This document shows positions 1 through 8,600 of a stretch of 64,000 nt of DNA, piece after piece (within the stretch, counting starts at the first letter, position 1; every line of letters starts with the position of its first letter). Under the pieces are notes generated by a model that was not told where the DNA came from, ran no database searches, and saw only the letters and a program-made list of their open reading frames with translations. The DNA comes from Microtetraspora sp. NBRC 16547 (GTDB lineage: Bacteria > Actinomycetota > Actinomycetes > Streptosporangiales > Streptosporangiaceae). Location: contig NZ_BSSE01000001.1 of NCBI RefSeq assembly GCF_030268965.1, positions 62,001-126,000 on the forward strand, read 5' to 3'. The position numbers and the translations under genes were made by a program.

Positions 1-541
1 CTGCCTTGTCCGGAATCTTGTCGGGGTAGACGCCCGCGACGTATCGGATCGTCTCGTCCTGGAGGGACTCGCCCGCCTGGTCGAGGATCGGCTGCCTGCC
101 CTGGGGGTCGACGGCCACCGCGAACCGCTCCCCGGCGTGCAGCTCGGGGTGGATCACGCTCGGCGACCAGTGGATCTTCCACTGGCCGCCGACGAGGCGG
201 AGGGGCAGCGTGCTGTCGTACTCCCACAGGGGGTTGTTCTCCCCCAGGTCGACCTCGGCGTGGTACTCGGCCTTGGCGTTGTCGCCGTCCCGCTTCACCC
301 CTTTGAGCGAGAAGCGGAACGAGGCCGCGTCGAGCTGGACGCCGACGTCCTCCAGCGCCTGGCGTACGACGGCCTGGTCTGCGTCGGCTCGGCGAGCCGC
401 GCTCACGTAGTCCCCGCTCTGCCACCCCACGAGGAACTCTCGTACGGCGTCGAGGGGGGACGGCTCTTCGAAGCAGGCCGTCATCATGGGTACGGCCAGC
501 CCCAGAGCCAGAGCTGCCCGTACGGCTCTCGCGGCGGACAC
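1..541 (-). CDS. Penicillin-binding lipoprotein with NTF2-like N-terminal domain (partial, runs off window)
   Basis: Only the first 180 residues lie in the window. The GTG start at 541 is three bases after the smpB stop and in the same frame, so no start further upstream is possible. Residues 1-23 form a lipoprotein signal ending in MTAC, so Cys23 would be the lipidated residue. Residues 30-150 resemble the NTF2-like (MecA_N) domain of class B penicillin-binding proteins, and they align with the same region of the intact PBP at 18549-20144: both have a D/REFL-x-W-x-SGDY-type opening and a block of WKI-x-WSP-x-VIHP type. The transpeptidase domain is therefore expected beyond the left edge, but it is not seen here. 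The close coupling to smpB suggests one transcript. The PBP call rests on the N-terminal domain and the paralogue only. Confidence 0.75.
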   Translation of the reverse strand, partial: MSAARAVRAALALGLAVPMMTACFEEPSPLDAVREFLVGWQSGDYVSAARRADADQAVVRQALEDVGVQLDAASFRFSLKGVKRDGDNAKAEYHAEVDLGENNPLWEYDSTLPLRLVGGQWKIHWSPSVIHPELHAGERFAVAVDPQGRQPILDQAGESLQDETIRYVAGVYPDKIPDKA

Positions 542-544
542 GGC

Positions 545-1027
545 CTAGCGGCCCCCCTGGCGCCGGACCGCGGTGGACATCGCGCGCGCCATCTCGCGGT
601 TGGCCTGCTTCTCCATCAGGGTCTGCCGCTTGTCGTAGTCCTTCTTGCCGCGCGCGACGCCGATCTCGATCTTGGCCTTGCCATCCTTGAAGTACAGGGA
701 CAGGGGGACCAGCGTCAGGCCGCGCTCCTTGAGGACCTGCTGGATCTTGCCGATCTCCTTGCGGTGCAGCAGCAGCTTGCGGGTGCGCCGTGCGGCGTGG
801 TTGGTCCACGTGCCCTGGCTGTACTCAGGGATGTACGCGTTGATCAGCCATGCCTCACCGCCGTCGACGGTGGCGTAGCCGTCGGTGAGATTGGCCTTTC
901 CGGCACGGAGGGACTTGACCTCCGTACCGGTGAGGACGAGCCCGGCCTCGTACGTGTCCTCGATGAAGAAGTCGTGCCGGGCACGCTTGTTCTGAGCGAT
1001 GAGCTTGCGCCCGATCTCACGTGGCAT
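545..1027 (-). CDS. smpB: SsrA-binding protein SmpB
   Basis: The 160-residue protein has normal family length. SmpB is a small OB-fold protein that binds tmRNA and delivers it to stalled ribosomes for trans-translation. The N-terminus ([20 protein letters not shown], then [14 protein letters not shown]) and the basic C-terminal tail ending in RRQGGR are typical; the tail takes the place of mRNA in the decoding channel. The gene follows ftsX with a 61-base gap and precedes a penicillin-binding lipoprotein gene. The tmRNA gene, often close by in actinobacteria, is not visible in this window. Confidence 0.97.
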   Translation of the reverse strand: MPREIGRKLIAQNKRARHDFFIEDTYEAGLVLTGTEVKSLRAGKANLTDGYATVDGGEAWLINAYIPEYSQGTWTNHAARRTRKLLLHRKEIGKIQQVLKERGLTLVPLSLYFKDGKAKIEIGVARGKKDYDKRQTLMEKQANREMARAMSTAVRRQGGR

Positions 1028-1088
1028 ATAGGGAGCCTACCGGCGGCCGGAGCGTCGAACGGCGCGGGAGAGCGCGACCATCTCCCCG

Positions 1089-1988
1089 TCACACCCTCAG
1101 GTAGCGGCGGAGCGTGACGAAGGAGGCGAGGAGACAGATCACCACGCCCACGATCATCGTCAGGGTGATCACCCCGGCGACGGTGTTCCAGCTGAGCGGC
1201 GCGGCCATGTAGGTCTGGATCTGGTCGAAGATGAGGATCTTCGTGACGATCAGCAGGACCGCGGCGAAGACGCCGCCGATCAGGCCGGCGATGACGCCTT
1301 CCATCACGAACGGAAGCTGGATGTAGACGTTCGAGGCGCCGACCAGCCGCATGATGCCGGTTTCCCTCCGGCGGTTGTACGCCGAGAGCCGGACCGTGTT
1401 GCCGATCAGCAGGGTGGCCGCGAACACCATCAGGATCGCCACCCCGAGCGCCATGTTGCGCAGCTTGCCCATGAAGCCGAAGGCCGAATCCAGGATCTCG
1501 CGCTGGTTCACGATGTTGGAGACGCCGGCCTGGCCCTTCAGGCTCTCCTCGACGGCCTTCGCCTTGTCCGGGTCCTTGAGCTTCACCCGGAAGGACTCGG
1601 GCATCTCCTCCGCGGTGATCACCGACGTCAGGAGCGCGTTGTTCCCCTGCTCCTGGAAGATCTTGTATGCCTGGAGCTTGTCCTCGAAGTCGACCCGCTG
1701 GACGTCGGGCATGCTCTCGATCGTCAGCTTCAGCTTGTCCTTCTGCTCCTGCGTGATCGCGCCCTTGTTCTTGCAGGCGGGGAACGCGTCGTTCTTCCCA
1801 CACAGGAAGACCGACAGCTCGACCTTGTTCGTCCAGTAGCCGGTCAGGGACGAGACCTGGGAGTTGATCATCAGCCCGATGCCGAGCAGGCCCATGCCGA
1901 CCGCGACGGTCACGATGACCGCGATGGTCATCGTGAGGTTCCGGCGGAGGCCGATCCAGACCTCGGAGAAGATGAAATTGGCCCGCAT
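1089..1988 (-). CDS. ftsX: Cell division protein FtsX, ABC permease-like
   Basis: The 299-residue membrane protein has one transmembrane segment near residues 20-45, a large extracytoplasmic loop (about 46-165) and three C-terminal segments (about 175-200, 225-255, 270-292). This is the FtsX topology. With FtsE it forms the complex that, in mycobacteria and other bacteria, activates cell wall hydrolases of the RipC/PcsB type at the septum. The loop holds two cysteines (in FLCGKNDAFPACKN) that could form a disulfide. The start ATG is preceded by GGGGAG. ftsE lies directly upstream on the same strand (86 bases), the usual operon order ftsE-ftsX-smpB. Confidence 0.96.
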   Translation of the reverse strand: MRANFIFSEVWIGLRRNLTMTIAVIVTVAVGMGLLGIGLMINSQVSSLTGYWTNKVELSVFLCGKNDAFPACKNKGAITQEQKDKLKLTIESMPDVQRVDFEDKLQAYKIFQEQGNNALLTSVITAEEMPESFRVKLKDPDKAKAVEESLKGQAGVSNIVNQREILDSAFGFMGKLRNMALGVAILMVFAATLLIGNTVRLSAYNRRRETGIMRLVGASNVYIQLPFVMEGVIAGLIGGVFAAVLLIVTKILIFDQIQTYMAAPLSWNTVAGVITLTMIVGVVICLLASFVTLRRYLRV

Positions 1989-2074
1989 GCTCCCCGTTAC
2001 TCCAAACTGACTACGCGGCGCCCAGGCGGTGCCTGGGCGCCGACCTGGCCATCGAACTGATCGCCGCTCGTTGG

Positions 2075-2764
2075 CTAGTACGCCTGGCCGTACACGCCGC
2101 GTGACTGGTCTCGGACGATCTTGCCGTCCTCCAGCTCGACCACACGCTTGCGCATGGAGTCGACGATGGCCGCGTCGTGCGTGGCCATCAGCACGGTGGT
2201 GCCGGTCCTGTTGATGCGGTCGAGCACCTTCATGATGCCGATGCTCGTCGCGGGGTCGATGTTTCCGGTCGGCTCGTCGGCAAGCAGGATCATAGGACGG
2301 TTCACGAACGCGCGAGCCATCGCGACCCGCTGCTGCTCGCCACCCGACAGCTCCTCCGGCATGCGGTGGGCCTTGCCCTCCAGGCCGACCAGCTCGATGA
2401 CCTCGGGAACCACCTTGCGGATGAACCGCCGGGGCTTTCCGATGACCTCAAGAGCGAACGCCACATTCTCGTAGACATTCTTCTTGGGCAGGAGCCGGAA
2501 GTCCTGGAAAACGCATCCGATCCGGCGCCGCAGGTGCGGCACCTTGAAGTTCGAGAGCTTCGCGAGGTCCTTGCCGGCGACGTGGATCGCACCGGAGTTG
2601 GGCCGCTCCTCCTTGAGGACCAGCCTGAGGAAGGTCGACTTGCCCGATCCCGAGGGACCGACGAGGAACACGAACTCGCCCTTGTCGACATCCACGCTCA
2701 CGTGGTCGAGGGCGGGCCGGTTCTGGTTCGCATAGACCTTGGTGACATTATCGAAATGGATCAC
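2075..2764 (-). CDS. ftsE: Cell division ATP-binding protein FtsE
   Basis: The 229-residue ABC ATPase has all nucleotide-binding motifs: Walker [10 protein letters not shown] at about 36-44, Q-loop, signature LSGGEQQR at about 140, Walker B ILLADEP at about 160, and the switch histidine in ATHDAAIV. It powers FtsX. The start is a GTG with no clear Shine-Dalgarno sequence; the [11 protein letters not shown] opening fits FtsE proteins. The 178-base gap to the divergent small gene at 2943 contains two copies of a 14-base repeat, each containing TAGACT on the ftsE strand, a possible -10 element. Confidence 0.97.
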   Translation of the reverse strand: MIHFDNVTKVYANQNRPALDHVSVDVDKGEFVFLVGPSGSGKSTFLRLVLKEERPNSGAIHVAGKDLAKLSNFKVPHLRRRIGCVFQDFRLLPKKNVYENVAFALEVIGKPRRFIRKVVPEVIELVGLEGKAHRMPEELSGGEQQRVAMARAFVNRPMILLADEPTGNIDPATSIGIMKVLDRINRTGTTVLMATHDAAIVDSMRKRVVELEDGKIVRDQSRGVYGQAY

Positions 2765-2780
2765 GGGCGCATCACGGCAA

Positions 2781-2871
2781 GCCAGTCTAGGGGTTGGGAC
2801 AACCAGCCGGGGGGCGCCGGTCTCTTTACGAAGGATCGACGTTCCGATTGGCGGAAGGCCAGTCTAGGGGT
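2781..2871. repeat. Pair of 14-base direct repeats in the ftsE upstream region
   Basis: GCCAGTCTAGGGGT occurs exactly at 2781-2794 and at 2858-2871, 77 bases apart. On the minus strand each copy reads ACCCCTAGACTGGC and contains TAGACT, which fits an actinobacterial -10 hexamer for ftsE. No good -35 was found. They may be tandem promoters, operator sites, or remnants of a small duplication. Confidence 0.55.
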
Positions 2872-2942
2872 AACACTGGCATGGAACGTCCATAACGGAA
2901 ACAAAACGATTAGGGTCTGGCTACCGGAAAGGTTGAGGTGCC

Positions 2943-3131
2943 ATGAGCTGCGAACATCTGATCTGCGCCGCGTGCGCCGGCCCTGTCGTCGAAGGGCGCT
3001 GCCCTGTGTGCAGGGAGGGCAGGGCCAAGGTTCACCACCACGGCTTCTTCGGGCTGTCGCCCCTGGTCATCGCCCTGACGGTGATCCTCGCGCTGACCCT
3101 GCTCGCCCTCAAGCACGTCGGCGGCTACTGA
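2943..3131 (+). CDS. Small zinc-ribbon membrane protein
   Basis: A 62-residue protein, divergent from ftsE. It has CxxC pairs at residues 8-11 and 20-23 plus Cys3, which looks like a miniature zinc ribbon, then a KVHHHGFFG linker, then one hydrophobic segment (about 38-56) ending in KHVGGY. The topology is likely a cytoplasmic metal-binding head on a single transmembrane anchor. GAGGT lies just ahead of the ATG. I do not recognise a named family; its place between ftsE and prfB suggests an envelope or division role, but nothing in the sequence proves it. Confidence 0.7.
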   Translation: MSCEHLICAACAGPVVEGRCPVCREGRAKVHHHGFFGLSPLVIALTVILALTLLALKHVGGY

Positions 3132-3160
3132 CGAGCTTGAGGCGCTCGTTGTGCTGCTCT

Positions 3161-3309
3161 GCCGCGCCTTCGGCACGGCGGGCTCGGGGCGCCCCTTGAG
3201 GCGGCGGCTTTCCTCGTCGCTCGGGACTCGTCGCTCGCCCACTCGACCCTCGTCAAACCTCCGCCGCGCCCCTCGCAGCTCGCGCGGGGCGGGGCGGGGC
3301 GGGGCGGGG
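3161..3309. repeat. Dispersed intergenic repeat, copy A, ending in a GGGGC tract
   Basis: This stretch fills the convergent gap between the small zinc-ribbon gene and prfB. Its first 45 bases are nearly identical to 49291-49335, and patchy similarity continues for about 100 bases. It starts with a hairpin whose plus-strand loop is TTCG closed by C-G. The one C/A mismatch becomes a G-U pair on the minus strand. The 3' end (3286-3309) is four GGGGC units plus GGGG, able to form a G-quadruplex. A role as a two-way terminator is inferred from the position. Confidence 0.6.
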
Positions 3310-3321
3310 AGAGCGGGGAGG

Positions 3322-4431
3322 CTACTGGCTCTCCTGGCGGCGCATCCAGCGGATCTCGCCCTCGATGAACTCGTCGAGGTCGCCGTCCAGGACGCCGCTC
3401 GGGTTGCCCGCCTCGACGCCCGTGCGCAGGTCCTTCACGATCTGGTACGGGTGCAGCACGTAGTTGCGGATCTGGGTGCCCCAGGAGGTCGTCGTCTCGC
3501 CGCGGAGCTCGTTCATCGCGGCGGCCTCCTCCTGGCGCTTGCGCTCCAGCAGCTTGGCCGACAGGACCGCCATCGCGGTCGCCCGGTTCTGCAGCTGGGA
3601 GCGCTCGTTCTGGCAGGAGACCACGATGCCGGTCGGGATGTGGGTGATCCGGACCGCCGAGTCGGTGGTGTTGACGCCCTGGCCGCCGGGGCCCGATGAC
3701 CGGTAGACGTCGACGCGGATGTCGTCCTCGATGATGTCGATGCGGTCGGTCTGCTCGACGACGGGCACGATGTCCACGCCCGCGAAGGACGTCTGGCGGC
3801 GCCCCTGGTTGTCGAAGGGGCTGATCCGGACCAGGCGGTGCGTGCCGTGCTCCCCGCGGAGCGTGCCGTACGCGTAGGGCGCCTTGACGGCGAACGTGGC
3901 CGACTTGATGCCGGCCTCCTCGGCGTACGACGTCTCGTAGACCTCGGTCGAGTAGCCCTTGCGCTCGGCCCAGCGCAGGTACATGCGGAGGAGCATCTGC
4001 GCCCAGTCCGCGGCGTCCACGCCGCCGGCCTGGGAGTTGATCGTGACGAGCGCCTCGCGGGAGTCGTACTCGCCGGACAGGAGCGTGCGCACCTCCAGGG
4101 CGCCGACGTCCGACTTGAGCGACACCAGCTCCTTCTCGGCCTCGGCGAGCGCCTCATCGTCGCCCTCCTCGGCCGCGAGCTCGAACATGACCGGCAGGTC
4201 GTCGAGGCGGCGGGCCAGTCCCTCCACCCGGTTGACCTCGCCCTGCAGGTGGGAGAGCTTGCTGGTGACCCGCTGCGCCTGCTCCACGTCGTTCCACAGG
4301 TCAGGCGCGGCAGCCTGCTCCTCCAGCTCGGCGATCTGCTTGTGCAGGGCGTCGAGGTCGAGCACGTCCTGAATGCCCTTCAGGGTGCCGGTAAGCTCGT
4401 TGATCTCTTCGGCTGGATCGATGACTGCCAC
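3322..4431 (-). CDS. prfB: Peptide chain release factor 2
   Basis: The 369-residue RF2 recognises UGA and UAA stop codons. The peptide anticodon SPF is seen in [11 protein letters not shown], and the catalytic GGQ is in [10 protein letters not shown]. The start is GTG at 4431 ([13 protein letters not shown]), which gives the standard length; the frame stays open upstream but codes for nothing recognisable. The reading frame is continuous, so there is no programmed frameshift of the kind used in E. coli prfB. It precedes ftsEX-smpB on the same strand, as in Mycobacterium and Streptomyces. Confidence 0.97.
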   Translation of the reverse strand: MAVIDPAEEINELTGTLKGIQDVLDLDALHKQIAELEEQAAAPDLWNDVEQAQRVTSKLSHLQGEVNRVEGLARRLDDLPVMFELAAEEGDDEALAEAEKELVSLKSDVGALEVRTLLSGEYDSREALVTINSQAGGVDAADWAQMLLRMYLRWAERKGYSTEVYETSYAEEAGIKSATFAVKAPYAYGTLRGEHGTHRLVRISPFDNQGRRQTSFAGVDIVPVVEQTDRIDIIEDDIRVDVYRSSGPGGQGVNTTDSAVRITHIPTGIVVSCQNERSQLQNRATAMAVLSAKLLERKRQEEAAAMNELRGETTTSWGTQIRNYVLHPYQIVKDLRTGVEAGNPSGVLDGDLDEFIEGEIRWMRRQESQ

Positions 4432-4542
4432 GTCTGTAAAGGGTACGCGAACACGGGACCCTGTTGCGTACCGCTCCTTGGCTACGATGTGGCCCGTGAT
4501 GCGGCCGGTGATTCCCACCGGTGCGGCGAGAGGAGGCCACGG

Positions 4543-5604
4543 GTGGACGGAGCCGCACGCGCGCTCGCGTTCGCCTGCCGTCCCGCGCTCGCGCTCGCCC
4601 TGGTCGCCGGCACCGCGGCCTGCGCGGGATCCGCTCCGGAGCCCTCGCGCAGCCCGGTCGCGGCCACGTCTAGTGCGTCGCCCTCGGCCAGCCGCCCTCC
4701 CGCGACGCCCGCGGTGACGCTCACGGAGGCCCGTGACGCGCTGGACACCTATCTCGCGACGGACGACGTGGTCCGCGCGGGCCGGGCGCAGCGGTGGATG
4801 CTCCAGCTCGCCAGGGACGGGCAGCGCCCGATCAGGATCGCCGAGTACCACTCGACGGGCGGGAAGCCTCCCCGCTACACCTGGGGCGAGCGGACCCTGT
4901 TGGTGCCCCGGCTGCCGGCCAAGGCGTCCCGCCAGTGGTTCGCCGCGACCGTCGAGCGCCGGGACTCCTCCGGCGAGGTCAGGATCGCCCTGCTGACGTT
5001 CGTACGGCAGAACGCCTCGTCACCGTGGCAGAACAGCTTCGAGTCGCTGCTCTACAAAGACGAGAAGGCCCCCGAGGTGGCCCTCGACGCCGACGGCTAC
5101 GCGATCGCGCTCGACCCCCGTGACCAGAGCGTCGCGATCAGCCCCAACCTGATGGGCCCGCTGCACGCCACGATCGCCGAGGAGGGCAAGGACGGCTTCG
5201 CGTCCGGCCTGATCGCGCCCGGTCCGCAGACGACCGGCTACGCCACCGAGATCAAGAAGCGCCGGGAGAAGGCGCGCCAGGTCGACTGCATGAACTACGA
5301 CTCGCTGTTCTCCGCCGCCGTGGACTATCCGGTCTTCGCGCTGCGCACGAAGGACGGCGGCGGGCTCGTCCTCTACACACTGCTGCGGACCAGCAAGTGG
5401 TCACCCGTGCTCAACTGCGGGTACGGCCGTCCGCTGGCGATCCCGAAGGACGCGCGGTGGGACCTGAGCAACCCCGTGGTCCGCAGGGAGCGGCGGATCG
5501 TGGAGACGCAGCAGTACGCGAGCGCGGTGCCGCCCAAGAGCTCCACCGCGCCCGCGCACGTCATCGGCTACGACGGCCTGGTGACCAAGGCCACGACCCG
5601 CTGA
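4543..5604 (+). CDS. Putative secreted lipoprotein, unknown function
   Basis: A 353-residue protein divergent from prfB. The GTG start at 4543 follows AGGAGG at good spacing. Residues 1-25 make a signal peptide ending TAAC, a weak lipobox with Cys25 as candidate. A Ser/Pro/Ala-rich linker (about 26-55) is followed by a mostly polar domain with conserved-looking blocks such as [24 protein letters not shown] and [15 protein letters not shown]. Similar uncharacterised proteins occur in actinomycetes, but I can assign no reaction. The stop is 18 bases from the end of the convergent glutamate dehydrogenase gene. Confidence 0.75.
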   Translation: MDGAARALAFACRPALALALVAGTAACAGSAPEPSRSPVAATSSASPSASRPPATPAVTLTEARDALDTYLATDDVVRAGRAQRWMLQLARDGQRPIRIAEYHSTGGKPPRYTWGERTLLVPRLPAKASRQWFAATVERRDSSGEVRIALLTFVRQNASSPWQNSFESLLYKDEKAPEVALDADGYAIALDPRDQSVAISPNLMGPLHATIAEEGKDGFASGLIAPGPQTTGYATEIKKRREKARQVDCMNYDSLFSAAVDYPVFALRTKDGGGLVLYTLLRTSKWSPVLNCGYGRPLAIPKDARWDLSNPVVRRERRIVETQQYASAVPPKSSTAPAHVIGYDGLVTKATTR

Positions 5605-5622
5605 TCCCGTCCATTCACCGGC

Positions 5623-8600
5623 CTACTCCTCCGTGTGGGGCAGGTTGCTGGACGTGACCAGGGTGCGCACCGCCCGCAACGCCACCGAGAGGGTGGCGAG
5701 GTCGAAGTGGTCGCTCTCCCAGATCTCCGACAGCGTCTGCTTGGCCCGTCCCACGGCCGCCTCGTTCGCCTCCGTCCAGCGCGCCAGCCGCTCCTCGGGA
5801 GACAGCCCGGACTCGCTGTGGATCAGCACCTCCCTGGTCAGGGTGGCGTGCGCGGCGTACAGGTCGTCGCGGAGCGCGGAGCGCGCCATCGAGTTCCACC
5901 GGTTGTCCCGGGGCAGGGCGATGACCCGCTCCCTGAGCCGGGCGAGCTGCAGGCGGTCGGCGAGGTCGAAGTAGACCTCGGCGACCTCGTGCAGCGGCTG
6001 CCCGGTCAGCGAGGCGATCTCGACCAGGTCGAACGTGGAGTACGCGGGCACCATCGCGGCCACCCGCTCGGCCAGCTCGTCCGGAACACCGCGCGCGACG
6101 AAGCCGTCCCTGCGCTCCTCGTACGCGACGAGGTCGAGGCCGGTGAGCAGCTTGGGCAGGTGCGGCAGCAGTGCGCTCGCGCCCTCGGCGAAGAACTCCG
6201 CGGTGGACGCGAGGTCGAGCGGCGGCCGGCGGTTGCCGAGCAGCCACCGGGTGCCGCGCTCGGAGAGCTTGCGGCCCTCCAGCAGCATCGCGATCTGGGT
6301 CGCGGTGTCCACCTCGTTGTCCAGCGCCTCGACCTGGCGGGTGAAGCTCGGCAGGTCGAAGACCTCACGGGCGACGAGGTAGGCCCGGACGATGTCCGGG
6401 GTGGACGCGCCGGTCTCCTCGCCGAAGCGGTACATGAAGCTGGTCCCGCCGAAGTTGACCACGTCGTTCACGACCCGGGTCGTGATGATCTCCCGCCGGA
6501 GCGGGTGCGCGTCCATGGAGCCCTGGAACCGGTCCTGGAGCGCCGACGGGAAGTACTCCACGAGCCACGGCGCGAGGTACGGATCGTCGGGCAGGTCCGA
6601 GGCGAGCAGCTCGCGGTCCACCACGAGCTTGGTGTAGGCGAGCAGGACCGAGAACTCCGGCTGGGTGAGCCCGAGGCCCGCCTGGCGCCGCTCGGCCAGG
6701 ACCTTGTCGGAGGGAAGGTGCTCCAGCTCCCGGTTGACCAGGCCGGCCCGCTCCAGCCTGCGCAGGTAGCGGGCGTGGATGTGCAGCATCTCCGGCGCCT
6801 GGGCCCGGGCTGCGGAGAGCACCACGTTCTGCGCGTAGTTGTCACGCAGCACCAGCTTGCCGACCTCGCCGGTCATGTCGAGGAAGAGCTCGTCACGCCG
6901 CTTGTCGGTCATCTCGCCGTCGCGGACGACCTGGTCGAGCAGGATCTTGATGTTCACCTCGTGGTCCGAGGTGTCCACGCCGGCCGAGTTGTCGATGAAG
7001 TCGGTGTTGATCAGCCCGCCGTTCGCCGCGAACTCGATCCGGCCGAGCTGGGTGAAGCCGAGGTTGCCGCCCTCGCCCACGACCTTGCAGCGCAGGTCGC
7101 CGCCGTTGACGCGCAGGGCGTCGTTGGCCTTGTCCCCGGCGTCCGCGTGGCTCTCCGACGCGGCCTTGACGTACGTCCCGATGCCGCCGTTCCAGAGGAG
7201 GTCGACGGGGGCCTTGAGGATCGCGCTGATCAGCTCGTTCGGCGCGAGCGCGGTCACGCCGTCGGGGATGCCCAGCACGGCCCGCGCCTGGGGCGAGATC
7301 GGGATGGACTTGGCGGTGCGCGGCCAGACGCCGCCCCCCGCCGAGATCAGCGAGCTGTCGTAGTCGGCCCAGGAGCTGCGCGGCATCGCGAACAGCCGGC
7401 GGCGCTCGGCGTGGCCGATCGCCGCGTCGGGCGCCGGGTCCACGAAGATGTGCCGGTGGTCGAAGGCCGCCACCAGCCGGATGTGCTCCGACAGGAGCAT
7501 CCCGTTGCCGAAGACGTCGCCCGACATGTCGCCGACGCCGACGACGGTGAAGTCCGTGCTCTGGACGTCCACGCCCAGGTTCCTGAAGTGGTACTTCACC
7601 GACTCCCAGGCGCCCCTGGCGGTGATGCCCATGCCCTTGTGGTCGTAGCCGACCGAGCCGCCGGAGGCGAAGGCGTCCCCGAGCCAGAAGCCGTACTCCT
7701 TGGCCACCTCGTTGGCGATGTCGGAGAACGACGCGGTGCCCTTGTCGGCGGCGACCACGAGGTAGGTGTCGTCGCCGTCGTGCCGCACGACGTCACGGGG
7801 CGGGACGACCTCGCCGTTCACCAGGTTGTCGGTGATGTCCAGCAGGCCGGAGATGAACTGCCGGTAGCAGGCGATGCCCTCGGCCAGCAGCTCGTCCCTG
7901 CCACCCGTGGGCGGCTGCTTCACGACGAACCCGCCCTTGGACCCGGTGGGGACGATGACGGTGTTCTTCACCATCTGCGCCTTGACCAGGCCGAGGATCT
8001 CCGTGCGGAAGTCCTCCATGCGGTCCGACCAGCGCAGGCCGCCGCGGGCGACCTTGCCGTACCTGAGGTGGACGCCCTCGACGCGCGGCGAGTAGACGAA
8101 GATCTCGTACTTCGGCCGGGGCAGCGGCAGCACGCTGATCGCCAGCGGGTCGAACTTCAGCGAGATGTACGGCTTGCGCCCACCGGTCTCCGACGACTGG
8201 TAGAAGTTCGTCCGCAGGGTGGCCGCGATCATCTCCAGGTAGGCCCGCAGAATGCGGTCCTCGTCGAGCGAGGCGACCTCGTCGAGGGCGGCGAGCACCT
8301 CATCCTTGAGGGCGTCGCACAGCTCGGACCGGACCTCCTCCGAGCGGCCGGGCGCGAGCCGCGCCTCGAAGTACCGGACGAGCAGCCGGGCCAGCCGGAC
8401 GTTGCCGAGCAGGACCTTCTCGATGTACTCCTGGCTGAACGTAGTGCCCGCCTGGCGCAGGTACTTGGCGTACGCGCGCAGGATCTCGGCCTGCTCCCAG
8501 GTGAGGCCGCCGGCCAGCACGAGCGCGTTGAAGCCGTCGTTCTCGACCTCGCCACGCCAGAGCGCCGCGAAGGCGTCGTGGAACAGCCGCTTGACATCGT

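Noticed and set aside
545-2000. Search for the tmRNA gene near smpB
   Set aside because: No sequence with a tRNA-Ala-like acceptor arm or an in-frame tag ending in ALAA was found; the space is occupied by smpB, ftsX and the PBP gene.
3500-4431. A programmed frameshift in prfB
   Set aside because: The reading frame is continuous from GTG 4431 to the stop; no CUUUGA-type slippery site interrupts the N-terminus.
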